DNA of 64,000 nucleotides from Noviherbaspirillum galbum (GTDB taxonomy: Bacteria > Pseudomonadota > Gammaproteobacteria > Burkholderiales > Burkholderiaceae_D). The notes below the pieces were generated by a model, which saw only the letters and a program-made list of their open reading frames with translations, did no database searches and was not told the DNA's origin. Every line of letters starts with the position of its first letter. Position 1 is the first letter of the stretch. Position numbers and translations under genes: made by a program. The DNA lies in contig NZ_JAAIVB010000035.1 of the NCBI RefSeq assembly GCF_010974945.1, positions 103,731 through 167,730 on the forward strand, in the 5' to 3' direction. Of the stretch, positions 1 through 7,388 are shown in pieces.

Positions 1-338
1 CTTACTTCATGCTGCCCGACATGGATTTCGGCGCGAAGGACGCGGAATTCGTGCCCTTCTTCGGCATTCCCGCCGCCACGCTGACCGCGCCGGCGCGCAT
101 CGCCTCGGCCACCGGCGCGAAGATCATCCCCGTGGTCGCCACCTTCCTGCCGGACTACCGCGGCTGGCGGGTGCGCTTCTATCCGGCCTGGGAAGACTAT
201 CCGGGCGACGACGTCGCCGCGGCCACGCGGCGCATGAATGCCTTCATCGAGAAACGCGTGCGGGAAGCGCCGGCGGAATACTTCTGGGCGCACAAGCGCT
301 TCAAGACCCGGCCGCCGGGCAAGCCGGGCGTGTATTGA
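1..338 (+). CDS. Lysophospholipid acyltransferase (LpxL/HtrB-like), C-terminal part
   Basis: The gene enters from the left edge; its reading frame is open from base 3 and stops at 338, so only the last 111 residues are present. The visible part contains [10 protein letters not shown] and the [16 protein letters not shown] stretch, typical of the C-terminal half of Kdo-dependent lauroyl/myristoyl acyltransferases, which add secondary acyl chains to lipid A at the inner membrane. The catalytic HX4D motif would lie upstream of the window. The next gene, dapF, starts 38 bases downstream, an arrangement common in Burkholderiales. The family call is secure; which of the paralogues (LpxL or LpxM type) this is cannot be decided from the fragment. 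Confidence 0.85.
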   Translation, partial: YFMLPDMDFGAKDAEFVPFFGIPAATLTAPARIASATGAKIIPVVATFLPDYRGWRVRFYPAWEDYPGDDVAAATRRMNAFIEKRVREAPAEYFWAHKRFKTRPPGKPGVY

Positions 339-376
339 CCGCAGGCGTTACAATCGATTCAACAGGATCGGAATCC

Positions 377-1225
377 ATGAAACTCAAGTTCACCAAAATG
401 CACGGCGCGGGCAACGATTTCGTCGTCATCGACGCCATCAGCCAGCGCATCGCCTTCACCCCCGAGCAGTGGAAGCAGCTCGCCGACCGTCGCTTCGGCG
501 TGGGCGCGGACCAGATGCTGGTGGTGGAAAAGTCGCCGACGCCGGGCGTGGATTTCCGTTATCGCATCTACAACGCCGACGGCGGCGAGGTGGAGCAATG
601 CGGCAACGGCTCGCGCGCCTTCGTCAAGTTCGTGGTCGACAAGGGCCTGACCGACAAGCGCGCGATCAAGGTGGAAACCATGTCGGGCGTGATCGAACCG
701 CGCCTGGAAGACGACGGCAACATCACCGTCGACATGGGCCCGGCCATCCTCGAACCCGCGCGCGTGCCCTTCGACGCGCAAGGCTTGCAGGGTAAACCGG
801 AAGGTGACGATACGCTGTGGCCGCTGGACGTGAACGGGAAGACGACCTGGATCTCGGTGGTGTCCATGGGCAACCCGCATGCGGTGCAGGTGGTGGACGA
901 CGCCGACGCCGCGCCGGTCGAGGCGGACGGCCCGGCGATCGAATCGCATCCGCGCTTCCCGCGGCGCGTCAATGCCGGCTTCATGCAGGTAATGGACCGC
1001 AGCCACGTGCGCCTGCGGGTATACGAGCGCGGCGCGGGCGAGACCCTGGCCTGCGGCACGGGCGCCTGCGCCGCGGTCGTTGCCGGCATCCGGCGCGGCC
1101 TGCTCGACTCGCCGGTGCGGGTCTCGACGCGTGGCGGCGAACTGTCCATCGCCTGGCAGCCCGAGCAATCTGTACTGCTGACCGGGCCGGCGGTCACGGT
1201 GTTCGAAGGCGAAATCGAACTCTGA
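377..1225 (+). CDS. dapF: Diaminopimelate epimerase
   Basis: DapF converts LL- to meso-diaminopimelate, the last epimerisation before lysine and the precursor of peptidoglycan cross-links; it is cytosolic and cofactor-free. The 282-residue product opens with [18 protein letters not shown] and carries both catalytic cysteines in their usual settings, Cys75 in EQCGNGSR and Cys226 in [11 protein letters not shown]. An in-frame codon further upstream (335) would add 14 residues unlike the family, so the ATG at 377 is preferred. A TACAAT hexamer lies 22 bases before it. It is followed by DUF484 and xerC, the same neighbours as in Escherichia coli (dapF-yigA-xerC). Confidence 0.97.
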   Translation: MKLKFTKMHGAGNDFVVIDAISQRIAFTPEQWKQLADRRFGVGADQMLVVEKSPTPGVDFRYRIYNADGGEVEQCGNGSRAFVKFVVDKGLTDKRAIKVETMSGVIEPRLEDDGNITVDMGPAILEPARVPFDAQGLQGKPEGDDTLWPLDVNGKTTWISVVSMGNPHAVQVVDDADAAPVEADGPAIESHPRFPRRVNAGFMQVMDRSHVRLRVYERGAGETLACGTGACAAVVAGIRRGLLDSPVRVSTRGGELSIAWQPEQSVLLTGPAVTVFEGEIEL

Positions 1226-1339
1226 CGTTGCAGGCGCGCCGCAAGCGGCTTGCGCGCCCCGGTTGTCGGTTACAATCGCCGCTGCATCCTCCGGTTCCCT
1301 CCCTCCGGGGCGGGAACTTACTCCGATACTTTCTGCGCC

Positions 1340-2011
1340 ATGACACTCCAAGTCGATTCCCAAGCCATCGCCGATTACCTGGCCGACAATCCGCATTTTT
1401 TCGAAGAACACAGCGAGCTGCTGTCCCGCATCAAGCTCACCAGCCCGCTCGCCGGGCGCACGGTATCGCTGCAGGAACGCCAGATGGAAGTGTTGCGCGA
1501 AAAGATCAAGGGCATGGAGATGCGCCTGTCCGAGCTGATGCGCATCGGCCAGGAAAACGACGCCATCACCGACAAGTTCCAGCTCTGGACCCGCGCCCTG
1601 CTGCTGGCCCGCAATGACGTGGACCTGCCGCACACGCTGGTCAACGGCCTGCAGACCATCTTCAACGTTCCGCACGCCACGCTGCGCCTGTGGAACGTCG
1701 GCGAAGCGTTCTCGCACACCTGGTTCGCGGCAGCCGTGTCGGAAGACGCGCGCCTGTTCACCAACGGCCTGACGGTGCCTTACTGCGGCACCAACCAGGA
1801 ATTCGAGGCGGCCGGCTGGTTCGAGGACGCGGAATCGGTGCATTCCGTCGCCATGCTGCCCCTGCGGGTCGGCGCCGCGCCGGAAGCCTTCGGCCTGCTG
1901 GTGCTGGGTTCGCCCGATCCGCAGCGCTTCAGCGCGGACATGGCCACCGACTTCCTGCAAAAGATCGCCCAGACCGCCAGCGCCGCGCTGGCCTGCCTGC
2001 TGGACGCCTGA
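1340..2011 (+). CDS. DUF484 family protein (YigA-like)
   Basis: The 223-residue cytosolic protein belongs to DUF484, whose biochemical role is not established. It begins with VDSQAIADYLADNPHFFEEHSELL, the conserved N-terminal helix of the family, continues through a probable coiled stretch (LQERQMEVLREKIKGMEMRL, about residues 50-70), and ends in a GAF-like fold (about 85-220). The ATG at 1340 gives the normal family N-terminus; the open frame continues upstream to 1250 without homology. It ends 9 bases before xerC and is probably co-transcribed with it. A TACAAT hexamer at 1271-1276 could be the -10 element. The position between dapF and xerC is strongly conserved. Confidence 0.9.
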   Translation: MTLQVDSQAIADYLADNPHFFEEHSELLSRIKLTSPLAGRTVSLQERQMEVLREKIKGMEMRLSELMRIGQENDAITDKFQLWTRALLLARNDVDLPHTLVNGLQTIFNVPHATLRLWNVGEAFSHTWFAAAVSEDARLFTNGLTVPYCGTNQEFEAAGWFEDAESVHSVAMLPLRVGAAPEAFGLLVLGSPDPQRFSADMATDFLQKIAQTASAALACLLDA

Positions 2012-2019
2012 GCGTTTCC

Positions 2020-2994
2020 ATGTCCACCGCGCCGGAACTGGCCGCGCAGGTCGGCGCCTATCTCGAGGTGCTGGAACGGCATCGCAAGCTGTCTTCCCAT
2101 ACCGTGGACAATTACCGGCGCGACCTGGCCGAGCTCGTCGAACTCGCCGGCAAGCTGCCGGGCGCACCGGGCTTTTCCGACGTCAGCCATGCCCATGTGC
2201 GGCGCTTCGCCTCGCAACTGCATGCCAAGGGACTCAACCCGCGCTCGATCGCGCGCAAGCTGTCCGCCTGGCGCGGCTTCTTCGGGTGGCTGTCGGAGTC
2301 GGCGCAGCTCGCCGCCAATCCGGTCGACGGCGTGAAGGCGCCCAAGCGCAGCAAGCCGCTGCCCAAGGCCTTGTCCGCCGACGACGCGGTGCGCCTCGTG
2401 GCCGAGACGCCGCAATCGAGGGCCGGGGCCGGAGCGGGGGCCGACCAGCAATGCAACCGGGCCATGTTCGAACTGCTCTATTCGAGCGGCCTGCGCGTCT
2501 CCGAGCTGGTGGCACTGGACGTGCATTTCGTCCGCGAGGACGGTCATGTCTCGGCGGGCTGGATCGATTTCGACGAGCACGAGGTCCATGTGACCGGCAA
2601 GGGCGGCAGGCAGCGCAAGGTTCCCGTCGGCAAGCCGGCGATGGAAGCGGTACGCGCCTGGCTCGCCATTCGTCCCACGCTGGTCAAGCTCGATCCGCAT
2701 CCGCTTTTCCTGACCAGCCGCGGCACGCGCATGACGCCGCGCCTGGTGCAACTGCGCATCAAGGCGCACGCGCTGGCGCTGGGCATCCCTGCCAACGTGC
2801 ATCCGCACGTGATGCGGCATTCCTTCGCCTCGCACGTGCTGCAATCCTCGGGCGACCTGCGGGCGGTGCAGGAAATGCTCGGCCACGCATCGATCGCCGC
2901 CACCCAGATCTATACATCCCTCGATTTCCAGCGCCTGGCGCAGGTCTACGACGCGGCCCACCCGCGGGCGAAGAAGAGCAGCAAGCCCGAGTAG
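2020..2994 (+). CDS. xerC: Tyrosine recombinase XerC
   Basis: XerC acts with XerD at dif to resolve chromosome dimers during division. The 324-residue protein has an N-terminal SAM-like core-binding domain (about 5-100) and a C-terminal catalytic domain. The catalytic residues are visible: Arg159 in GLRVSE, Lys194 in GKGGRQRK, His263 and Arg266 in HVMRH, His289 in LGHA, and the nucleophile Tyr298 in TQIYTS. The ATG at 2020 lies 9 bases after the DUF484 stop; the frame is open further upstream but there it only shadows that gene. The family also includes integrases, but the gene order next to dapF and DUF484 supports housekeeping XerC. Confidence 0.95.
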   Translation: MSTAPELAAQVGAYLEVLERHRKLSSHTVDNYRRDLAELVELAGKLPGAPGFSDVSHAHVRRFASQLHAKGLNPRSIARKLSAWRGFFGWLSESAQLAANPVDGVKAPKRSKPLPKALSADDAVRLVAETPQSRAGAGAGADQQCNRAMFELLYSSGLRVSELVALDVHFVREDGHVSAGWIDFDEHEVHVTGKGGRQRKVPVGKPAMEAVRAWLAIRPTLVKLDPHPLFLTSRGTRMTPRLVQLRIKAHALALGIPANVHPHVMRHSFASHVLQSSGDLRAVQEMLGHASIAATQIYTSLDFQRLAQVYDAAHPRAKKSSKPE

Positions 2995-3049
2995 AGAGTC
3001 GCGCGGGCTTTTGCTGAACCGCCGTGCGGGAGCGGCTACAATCCCGCCT

Positions 3050-4252
3050 ATGCTTACCATCACACTCAAGCCGGGCAAGGAAAAAAGCCTCCTGCGGCGC
3101 CATCCCTGGGTCTTTCCCACCGCCATCGACCGCATCGAGGGCAAGCCCGAAGAAAAGAACAAGGCCGGCGCGACCGCGCTGGTGCAATCCGCGAGCGGCC
3201 AGTTCCTGGCGCGCGCCGCCTACAGCCCGCAGTCGCAGATCCGTGCGCGGGTCTGGACCTTCAGCGAGAAGGAGCCAGTCGACCATGCCCTGATCAAGCG
3301 CCGGATCCGCCAGGCGCTGGCCTGGCGCCGCGCCAGCGTGCGCGACACCGATGCGCTCCGCCTCATCTTCGGCGAGGCCGACGGCTTTCCCGGGCTGGTG
3401 GTGGACTGGTATGCCGGCACGGAGGGTTACCTCGTCTGCCAGTTCCAGTCGGCCGGCGTGGAAGCCTGGAAAGTCCCCATCGTGCAGGCGCTGATCGCCG
3501 AGACCGGCTGCCCGAACGTCTATGAACGCTCCGACGCGTCGGTGCGCGAACGCGAGGGCTTGCCCCTGGTGACCGGCGTGCTCGCCGGCAAGGAACCCGG
3601 CGACGCGACCCACGTGACCGAGAACGGCGTGCGCTATGCGGTCGACATCAAGGCCGGGCACAAGACCGGCTTCTACATCGACCAGCGCGACAACCGCCGC
3701 CTGGTGATGGAACAGGCCGCCGGCCGCGACGTGCTCAACTGCTTCTGCTACACCGGCGGCTTTTCGCTGGCCGCGCTCAAGGGCGGCGCCAGCAGCGTGC
3801 TCTCGGTGGATTCTTCGGGCGAAGCGCTCGACATCGGCCGCCGCAACGTCGAGCTCAATGGTTTCGACGCGGCAAGGGCGCAATGGCAGGATGCCGACGT
3901 TTTCAAGCTGCTGCGCGCGTTGCGCGAGGAAGGACGAAGCTTCGACCTGATCGTGCTCGACCCGCCGAAGTTCGCCGCCTCGCCCGGCCAGGTGGAACGC
4001 GCGGCGCGCGCCTACAAGGACATCAACCTCCTCGGCTTCCAGCTGCTGCGCGAGGGCGGGCTGCTGTTCACCTATTCCTGCTCGGGCGCCATCAGCGCCG
4101 ACCTGTTCCAGAAGATCGTCGCCGGCGCGGCCAACGATGCCAAGGTGGACGCGCGCATCCTGCGCCGGCTGTCGGCCGGGGCCGACCATCCGATGACGAC
4201 CAGCTTTCCCGAAGGGGAATATCTGAAGGGACTGATGCTGGGCAAACCCTGA
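3050..4252 (+). CDS. rlmI: Class I SAM-dependent rRNA methyltransferase, RlmI-like (23S m5C1962)
   Basis: This 400-residue protein matches the RlmI family, which methylates C1962 of 23S rRNA. It starts with a PUA-like domain (residues 1-75, LTITLKPGKEKSLLRRHPWVF), followed by an EEHEE-type middle region and a Rossmann methyltransferase domain. The SAM-binding loop is NCFCYTGGFSLAAL from residue 230, and the catalytic DPPKFA motif begins at residue 304. The chosen ATG at 3050 lies only 7 bases after a TACAAT hexamer (3037-3042), so a transcript from that element would be almost leaderless. The alternative upstream start at 3011 would add 13 residues not expected for the family. Confidence 0.9.
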   Translation: MLTITLKPGKEKSLLRRHPWVFPTAIDRIEGKPEEKNKAGATALVQSASGQFLARAAYSPQSQIRARVWTFSEKEPVDHALIKRRIRQALAWRRASVRDTDALRLIFGEADGFPGLVVDWYAGTEGYLVCQFQSAGVEAWKVPIVQALIAETGCPNVYERSDASVREREGLPLVTGVLAGKEPGDATHVTENGVRYAVDIKAGHKTGFYIDQRDNRRLVMEQAAGRDVLNCFCYTGGFSLAALKGGASSVLSVDSSGEALDIGRRNVELNGFDAARAQWQDADVFKLLRALREEGRSFDLIVLDPPKFAASPGQVERAARAYKDINLLGFQLLREGGLLFTYSCSGAISADLFQKIVAGAANDAKVDARILRRLSAGADHPMTTSFPEGEYLKGLMLGKP

Positions 4253-4298
4253 GCCGCCGGTGCACCGCATCGGCGCCGGACTGCGCGATAATCCCGTG

Positions 4299-4802
4299 AT
4301 GAGCAGCAAAGCCAAATTCCCTTCCGTCATTCCGCACGCTTCCCCGCCCGCCTCGGCGGTGTCGGCGCTTGCCGAATCGCAGCTGCGCGCGGCGGCGGTG
4401 CGCATCACCTCGGCCCGGATCAAAGTGCTGGCCGCGCTGCTGCAGGCCGAGCAGGCCTGCTCGCACCAGGACATGCAGGATGCCTTCGCCGACATGGACC
4501 GGGTCACCCTCTACCGGGCGCTGGACTGCCTGACCGACGCCGGCCTGGCGCACAAGATCGCCGGCGATGACCGGGTTTTCCGCTACAGCGCCGGCGCGGA
4601 GCATCCCGCCGACGCGCCGCACCACCAGCACGGACACTTCAAGTGCACCCGCTGCGCGAGGGTGTTCTGCCTCGAGAGCGTGGCCGAGCCCGCGCTGCTG
4701 CAGGACGCGGTGCGGAAATCCCTTGGAAAGGGCTTCCGCAGCCACGACATCGAATTCACCATCAAGGGCTGGTGCCCGGACTGCGCGCCCGCCTCCGAAT
4801 GA
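4299..4802 (+). CDS. Fur family transcriptional regulator, probably Zur-like
   Basis: The 167-residue protein has the Fur layout: a winged-helix DNA-binding half (about 30-95, with RVTLYRALDCLTDAGLAHKI) and a C-terminal dimerisation half. The structural zinc ligands are seen as CTRC at 116-119 and CPDC at 159-162, with HHQHGHFKC before the first pair. The first 28 residues are an unusual Ala/Pro/Ser-rich extension. The next gene, 40 bases downstream, is a COG0523 metal GTPase, an association typical of the zinc sensor Zur, so Zur is the best guess. PerR or an iron-sensing Fur cannot be excluded. No clear Zur operator was found nearby. Confidence 0.85.
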   Translation: MSSKAKFPSVIPHASPPASAVSALAESQLRAAAVRITSARIKVLAALLQAEQACSHQDMQDAFADMDRVTLYRALDCLTDAGLAHKIAGDDRVFRYSAGAEHPADAPHHQHGHFKCTRCARVFCLESVAEPALLQDAVRKSLGKGFRSHDIEFTIKGWCPDCAPASE

Positions 4803-4842
4803 CCCGGACAACCGACCAACGAACACGAAGGAGAAGAGACGC

Positions 4843-5892
4843 ATGGCTCTCGTCCCCGCCACCATCCTGACCGGCTTCCTCGGCGCCGGCAAAACCACCC
4901 TGCTCAACCGCATCCTCAAGGAACCGCACGGGCACAAGATCGCCGTCATCGAAAACGAATTCGGCGAGGAAAACATCGACAACGAAATCCTGGTGCAGGA
5001 CAGCAACGAGCAGATCGTAGAGATGAGCAACGGCTGCGTCTGCTGCACCGTGCGCGGCGACCTGATCGCGGCGCTGGGAACGCTGGCGCAGAAGCGCAAT
5101 GACGGCGAGATCAGCTTCGACCACCTCGTCATCGAAACCACCGGCCTGGCCAATCCAGGGCCGGTGGCGCAGACCTTCTTCATGGACGACGAGGTCGCCA
5201 TGCACTACATGCTCGACGCGGTGATCACGGTGGTCGATTCGCGCCATGCGATGCAGCAGCTCGACGAGCACGAGGAAGCGCAGCGTCAGGTCGGGTTCGC
5301 CGACAAGCTGCTGCTGTCCAAGACCGATATCGTGGCGGCGGGGCAGGTCGACGAGCTGGTCACGCGCCTCAAGCGCATCAATCCGCGCGCGCCCGTCGGC
5401 AAGGTGCATTTCGGCGAAGTGCCGATCGCCGAGGTGCTCGACCTGCGCGGCTTCAACCTGAACGACAAGCTGGAAATCGATCCAGATTTCCTCGCCGCCG
5501 AGGAACATGATCACGACCATGATCACGCCTGCGGCGAGCATTGCGATCATGACCACCATGACCATGCACACGACCACCACCATGCGCGCCATGCCGACGA
5601 CGTGGCGGCCTTCGTCTACCGCAGCGACCGGCCCTTCGATACCGCGCGTCTCGATGACTTCCTCGGACGGCTGGTGCAGGTGTACGGGCCGCGCATGATG
5701 CGCTACAAGGGCGTGATCTGGATGGAAGGCGCGGACCGCAAGGTCGTGTTCCAGGGCGTGCACCAGATGATGGGCAGCGACATCGGCGCGAAGTGGGGCG
5801 ATGGCGAACCCCGCGGCAGCAAGATGGTGTTCATCGGGAAAAATCTGCCGAAGGAGACATTTGTCACCGGGCTCGACCAATGTCTGGTATAA
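4843..5892 (+). CDS. COG0523 (CobW/YjiA/ZigA-like) GTP-binding metallochaperone
   Basis: The 349-residue protein is a G3E-family GTPase. Visible motifs are Walker A GFLGAGKTTL (11-20), ENEFGEENID, the metal-binding CVCC at 65-68 in GCVCCTVRGD, ETTG at 98-101, and LSKTD as the guanine-specificity motif (159-162). Residues 222-250 form a loop with about 14 histidines in 29 positions, as in zinc- or nickel-handling members. A CobW C-terminal domain follows (about 255-345). The start ATG at 4843 has GAAGGAGAAG upstream as ribosome-binding site. Adjacent to a Fur/Zur-like regulator and upstream of dksA, it is probably a zinc-allocation chaperone; the client protein is unknown. Confidence 0.9.
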   Translation: MALVPATILTGFLGAGKTTLLNRILKEPHGHKIAVIENEFGEENIDNEILVQDSNEQIVEMSNGCVCCTVRGDLIAALGTLAQKRNDGEISFDHLVIETTGLANPGPVAQTFFMDDEVAMHYMLDAVITVVDSRHAMQQLDEHEEAQRQVGFADKLLLSKTDIVAAGQVDELVTRLKRINPRAPVGKVHFGEVPIAEVLDLRGFNLNDKLEIDPDFLAAEEHDHDHDHACGEHCDHDHHDHAHDHHHARHADDVAAFVYRSDRPFDTARLDDFLGRLVQVYGPRMMRYKGVIWMEGADRKVVFQGVHQMMGSDIGAKWGDGEPRGSKMVFIGKNLPKETFVTGLDQCLV

Positions 5893-6263
5893 ACTACGGC
5901 CGCTTTTGTTGAGGTCGCTCAGTCACCTCCGGTATCGGGGTGGCCGTTTTGCCAACAGATTCCGCTTAATGTGTGTTAGATTCTGCAATGAATGAATCTT
6001 TCCACAATGCAGAATTTAGTATCGTCAGATTGTGCGTCGTCATCGGTGCGTGTGCAAAACCCATTGCCAAAGCACTGAAAAGCAAGGTAAAACACAGGTT
6101 CGCAGCCGCGTTGAAGCCTGACGGAAACTTCGGTTTCCCAACTGGACAAGGCGGCTTGCGCAAACGTCTCTCCTGCCGGTGATCGATCGGCATCGGGAGC
6201 CGGGTTGCAAGGAGACGTCCGGAAACCGGGCCCATGGCCAGGCATTCCGGATGAAGACAGTCG
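5893..6263. other. Intergenic region upstream of dksA
   Basis: This 371-base stretch between the GTPase gene and dksA has no convincing gene. The part around 5950-6060 is visibly richer in A+T than its surroundings, as expected of a promoter region. AGATTC occurs at 5957-5962 and again 21 bases later at 5978-5983, and its inverse GAATCT lies at 5994-5999, a possible regulator-binding pattern. A TATAAA overlaps the GTPase stop codon (5888-5893). A 64-codon open frame starts at 5988 but shows no protein-like features. The dksA transcript may therefore carry a long leader. Confidence 0.4.
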
Positions 6264-6749
6264 ATGGAAACATCCGCAGTTTCGAAAGTAAGCGAAGTGG
6301 CTACCAAACAGAACAAATCGACGCCTGCCCCCGCTGAGGGCACGCTTCTGTCCGAGGAGCAGATCCTCGCGATGAGCGACAAAGACTACATGAACGAGGC
6401 GCAGCTGGCTTTCTTCAAGGCGCGCTTGCAGCAGCTCGAAAGAGACCTGCTCAAGAACGCCGGCGAAACGACAGAGCACCTGCGTGAAACCGTGCTGGTT
6501 CCAGACCCCGCCGACCGAGCGACGATCGAGGAAGAGCATGCGCTGGAACTGCGTACACGCGACCGCGAGCGCAAGCTCCTCAAGAAAGTGCAGCAGGCCA
6601 TCGCCAGCATCGATGCCGGCGACTACGGCTGGTGCGAGGAAACCGGCGAGCCGATCGGCATTCCCCGGCTGCTCGCCCGCCCGACCGCCACGCTGTCGCT
6701 CGAAGCGCAGCAGCGCCGCGAACTGAAGCAGAAGCTGTACGGCGACTGA
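6264..6749 (+). CDS. dksA: RNA polymerase-binding transcription factor DksA, single-cysteine form
   Basis: DksA binds the secondary channel of RNA polymerase and works with ppGpp in the stringent response. The 161-residue protein has a variable N-terminus (1-30), the coiled-coil pair (about 45-115) with the tip residues Asp81, Asp84 and Ala86 in PDPADRA, and a C-terminal globular part. Only one of the four zinc-finger cysteines is kept (Cys124 in YGWCEETGEP); the others are replaced by Thr, Ser or Ala-type residues, so it probably does not need zinc. The start at 6264 is followed by a Thr/Ala/Lys-rich tail that differs among species. A hairpin with a T-run follows the gene. Confidence 0.93.
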   Translation: METSAVSKVSEVATKQNKSTPAPAEGTLLSEEQILAMSDKDYMNEAQLAFFKARLQQLERDLLKNAGETTEHLRETVLVPDPADRATIEEEHALELRTRDRERKLLKKVQQAIASIDAGDYGWCEETGEPIGIPRLLARPTATLSLEAQQRRELKQKLYGD

Positions 6750-6814
6750 GATTCCGCGCCGGTCCGCCGCATCGCCGGCGTCGCCGGTGCTGCGTCCAAC
6801 CCGGAATCCGCATC

Positions 6815-6857
6815 ACAAGCGCACCTTGCCTGCCGGCAGCGTGCGCTTGTTTTCTTT
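6815..6857 (+). terminator. Probable rho-independent terminator after dksA
   Basis: ACAAGCGCAC at 6815-6824 pairs perfectly with GTGCGCTTGT at 6841-6850, with a 16-base loop that is itself rich in G+C, and the sequence TTTCTTT follows. It lies 65 bases after the dksA stop and before the next gene, as expected for a terminator. Confidence 0.6.
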
Positions 6858-6901
6858 CCGGTCCGGAAACGGCAGCGCCGGGCAGGTCGCGCCGGCACCG
6901 G

Positions 6902-6907
6902 TATAAT
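6902..6907 (+). promoter_or_regulatory. TATAAT, possible -10 element
   Basis: A perfect TATAAT stands just after the dksA terminator and before the small membrane protein gene and the TonB receptor. No recognisable -35 hexamer is found 16-18 bases upstream, so the call rests on the -10 match and its position. Confidence 0.3.
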
Positions 6908-6941
6908 GCTCCCCTGCCGTCCAACCCCACTCCCCGTGCCC

Positions 6942-7301
6942 GTGCTTCTTCGACACCAGCGCAAACCATCCTTGTCCATCGTCCTGCTGCTGGCGATGGC
7001 GCTGCTGTTCGCGCAATGGGCCGGCCTGAAACACCGCATCGTGCACGCCGCGCTGATGCAGGGCGCGCAGACGGCGATGCAAACTGATGCCTCCGCCGGC
7101 AAGTCCGGCGGCGATGCCGACCTGAGCCATTCCTGCCTTGCCTTCGACGCGGCGGCCACGGCCGATGCCTTGCACATGCCGCCCGTCCTGCCGCCGCTGC
7201 TGTCCAGCGCGCGCGTCCTGTCGCTCTGGGCCGCCTTCCTCTCCTGGGATGCGCCTCCCTCCCTCTGCTTTTCTTCCCGCGCGCCACCCGTGCGCCGATG
7301 A
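6942..7301 (+). CDS. Small membrane-anchored protein upstream of TonB receptor (DUF2946-like)
   Basis: This short protein (119 residues from the GTG at 6942) has one clear N-terminal membrane segment (IVLLLAMALLFAQWAGL), then a short stretch with HRIVH and a His/Cys-containing SHSCLAFDA segment, a hydrophobic middle, and an Arg/Pro-rich end. Proteins of this outline, sometimes assigned to DUF2946, are often encoded directly upstream of TonB-dependent metal receptors. The start is uncertain: an ATG at 6906 overlaps the TATAAT at 6902-6907, so if that is the promoter, a GTG at 6936 or 6942 must be used. Function is unknown; a link to metal handling is inferred from position. Confidence 0.55.
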   Translation: MLLRHQRKPSLSIVLLLAMALLFAQWAGLKHRIVHAALMQGAQTAMQTDASAGKSGGDADLSHSCLAFDAAATADALHMPPVLPPLLSSARVLSLWAAFLSWDAPPSLCFSSRAPPVRR

Positions 7302-7388
7302 ACGCCCGCGCGGCCCTCGCCGCGCCCATCCGTTCCGCCGGCATGACTGCCGTCGGCACCGATCCACTTTCATCGGCAATCCCACATC

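Noticed and set aside
359..2167. Very long open frame on the minus strand across dapF and DUF484
   Set aside because: It is antisense to well-identified genes; at this G+C the complementary frames lack stops, and its sequence (long Arg/Ala/His runs) shows no domain.
4803..4842. Zur operator upstream of the GTPase gene
   Set aside because: The 40-base gap and the regions before the regulator, dksA and the receptor genes contain no palindrome resembling the Zur consensus.
5988..6182. 64-codon open frame upstream of dksA
   Set aside because: No ribosome-binding site, no homology pattern, and it lies in the A+T-rich leader; more likely non-coding.
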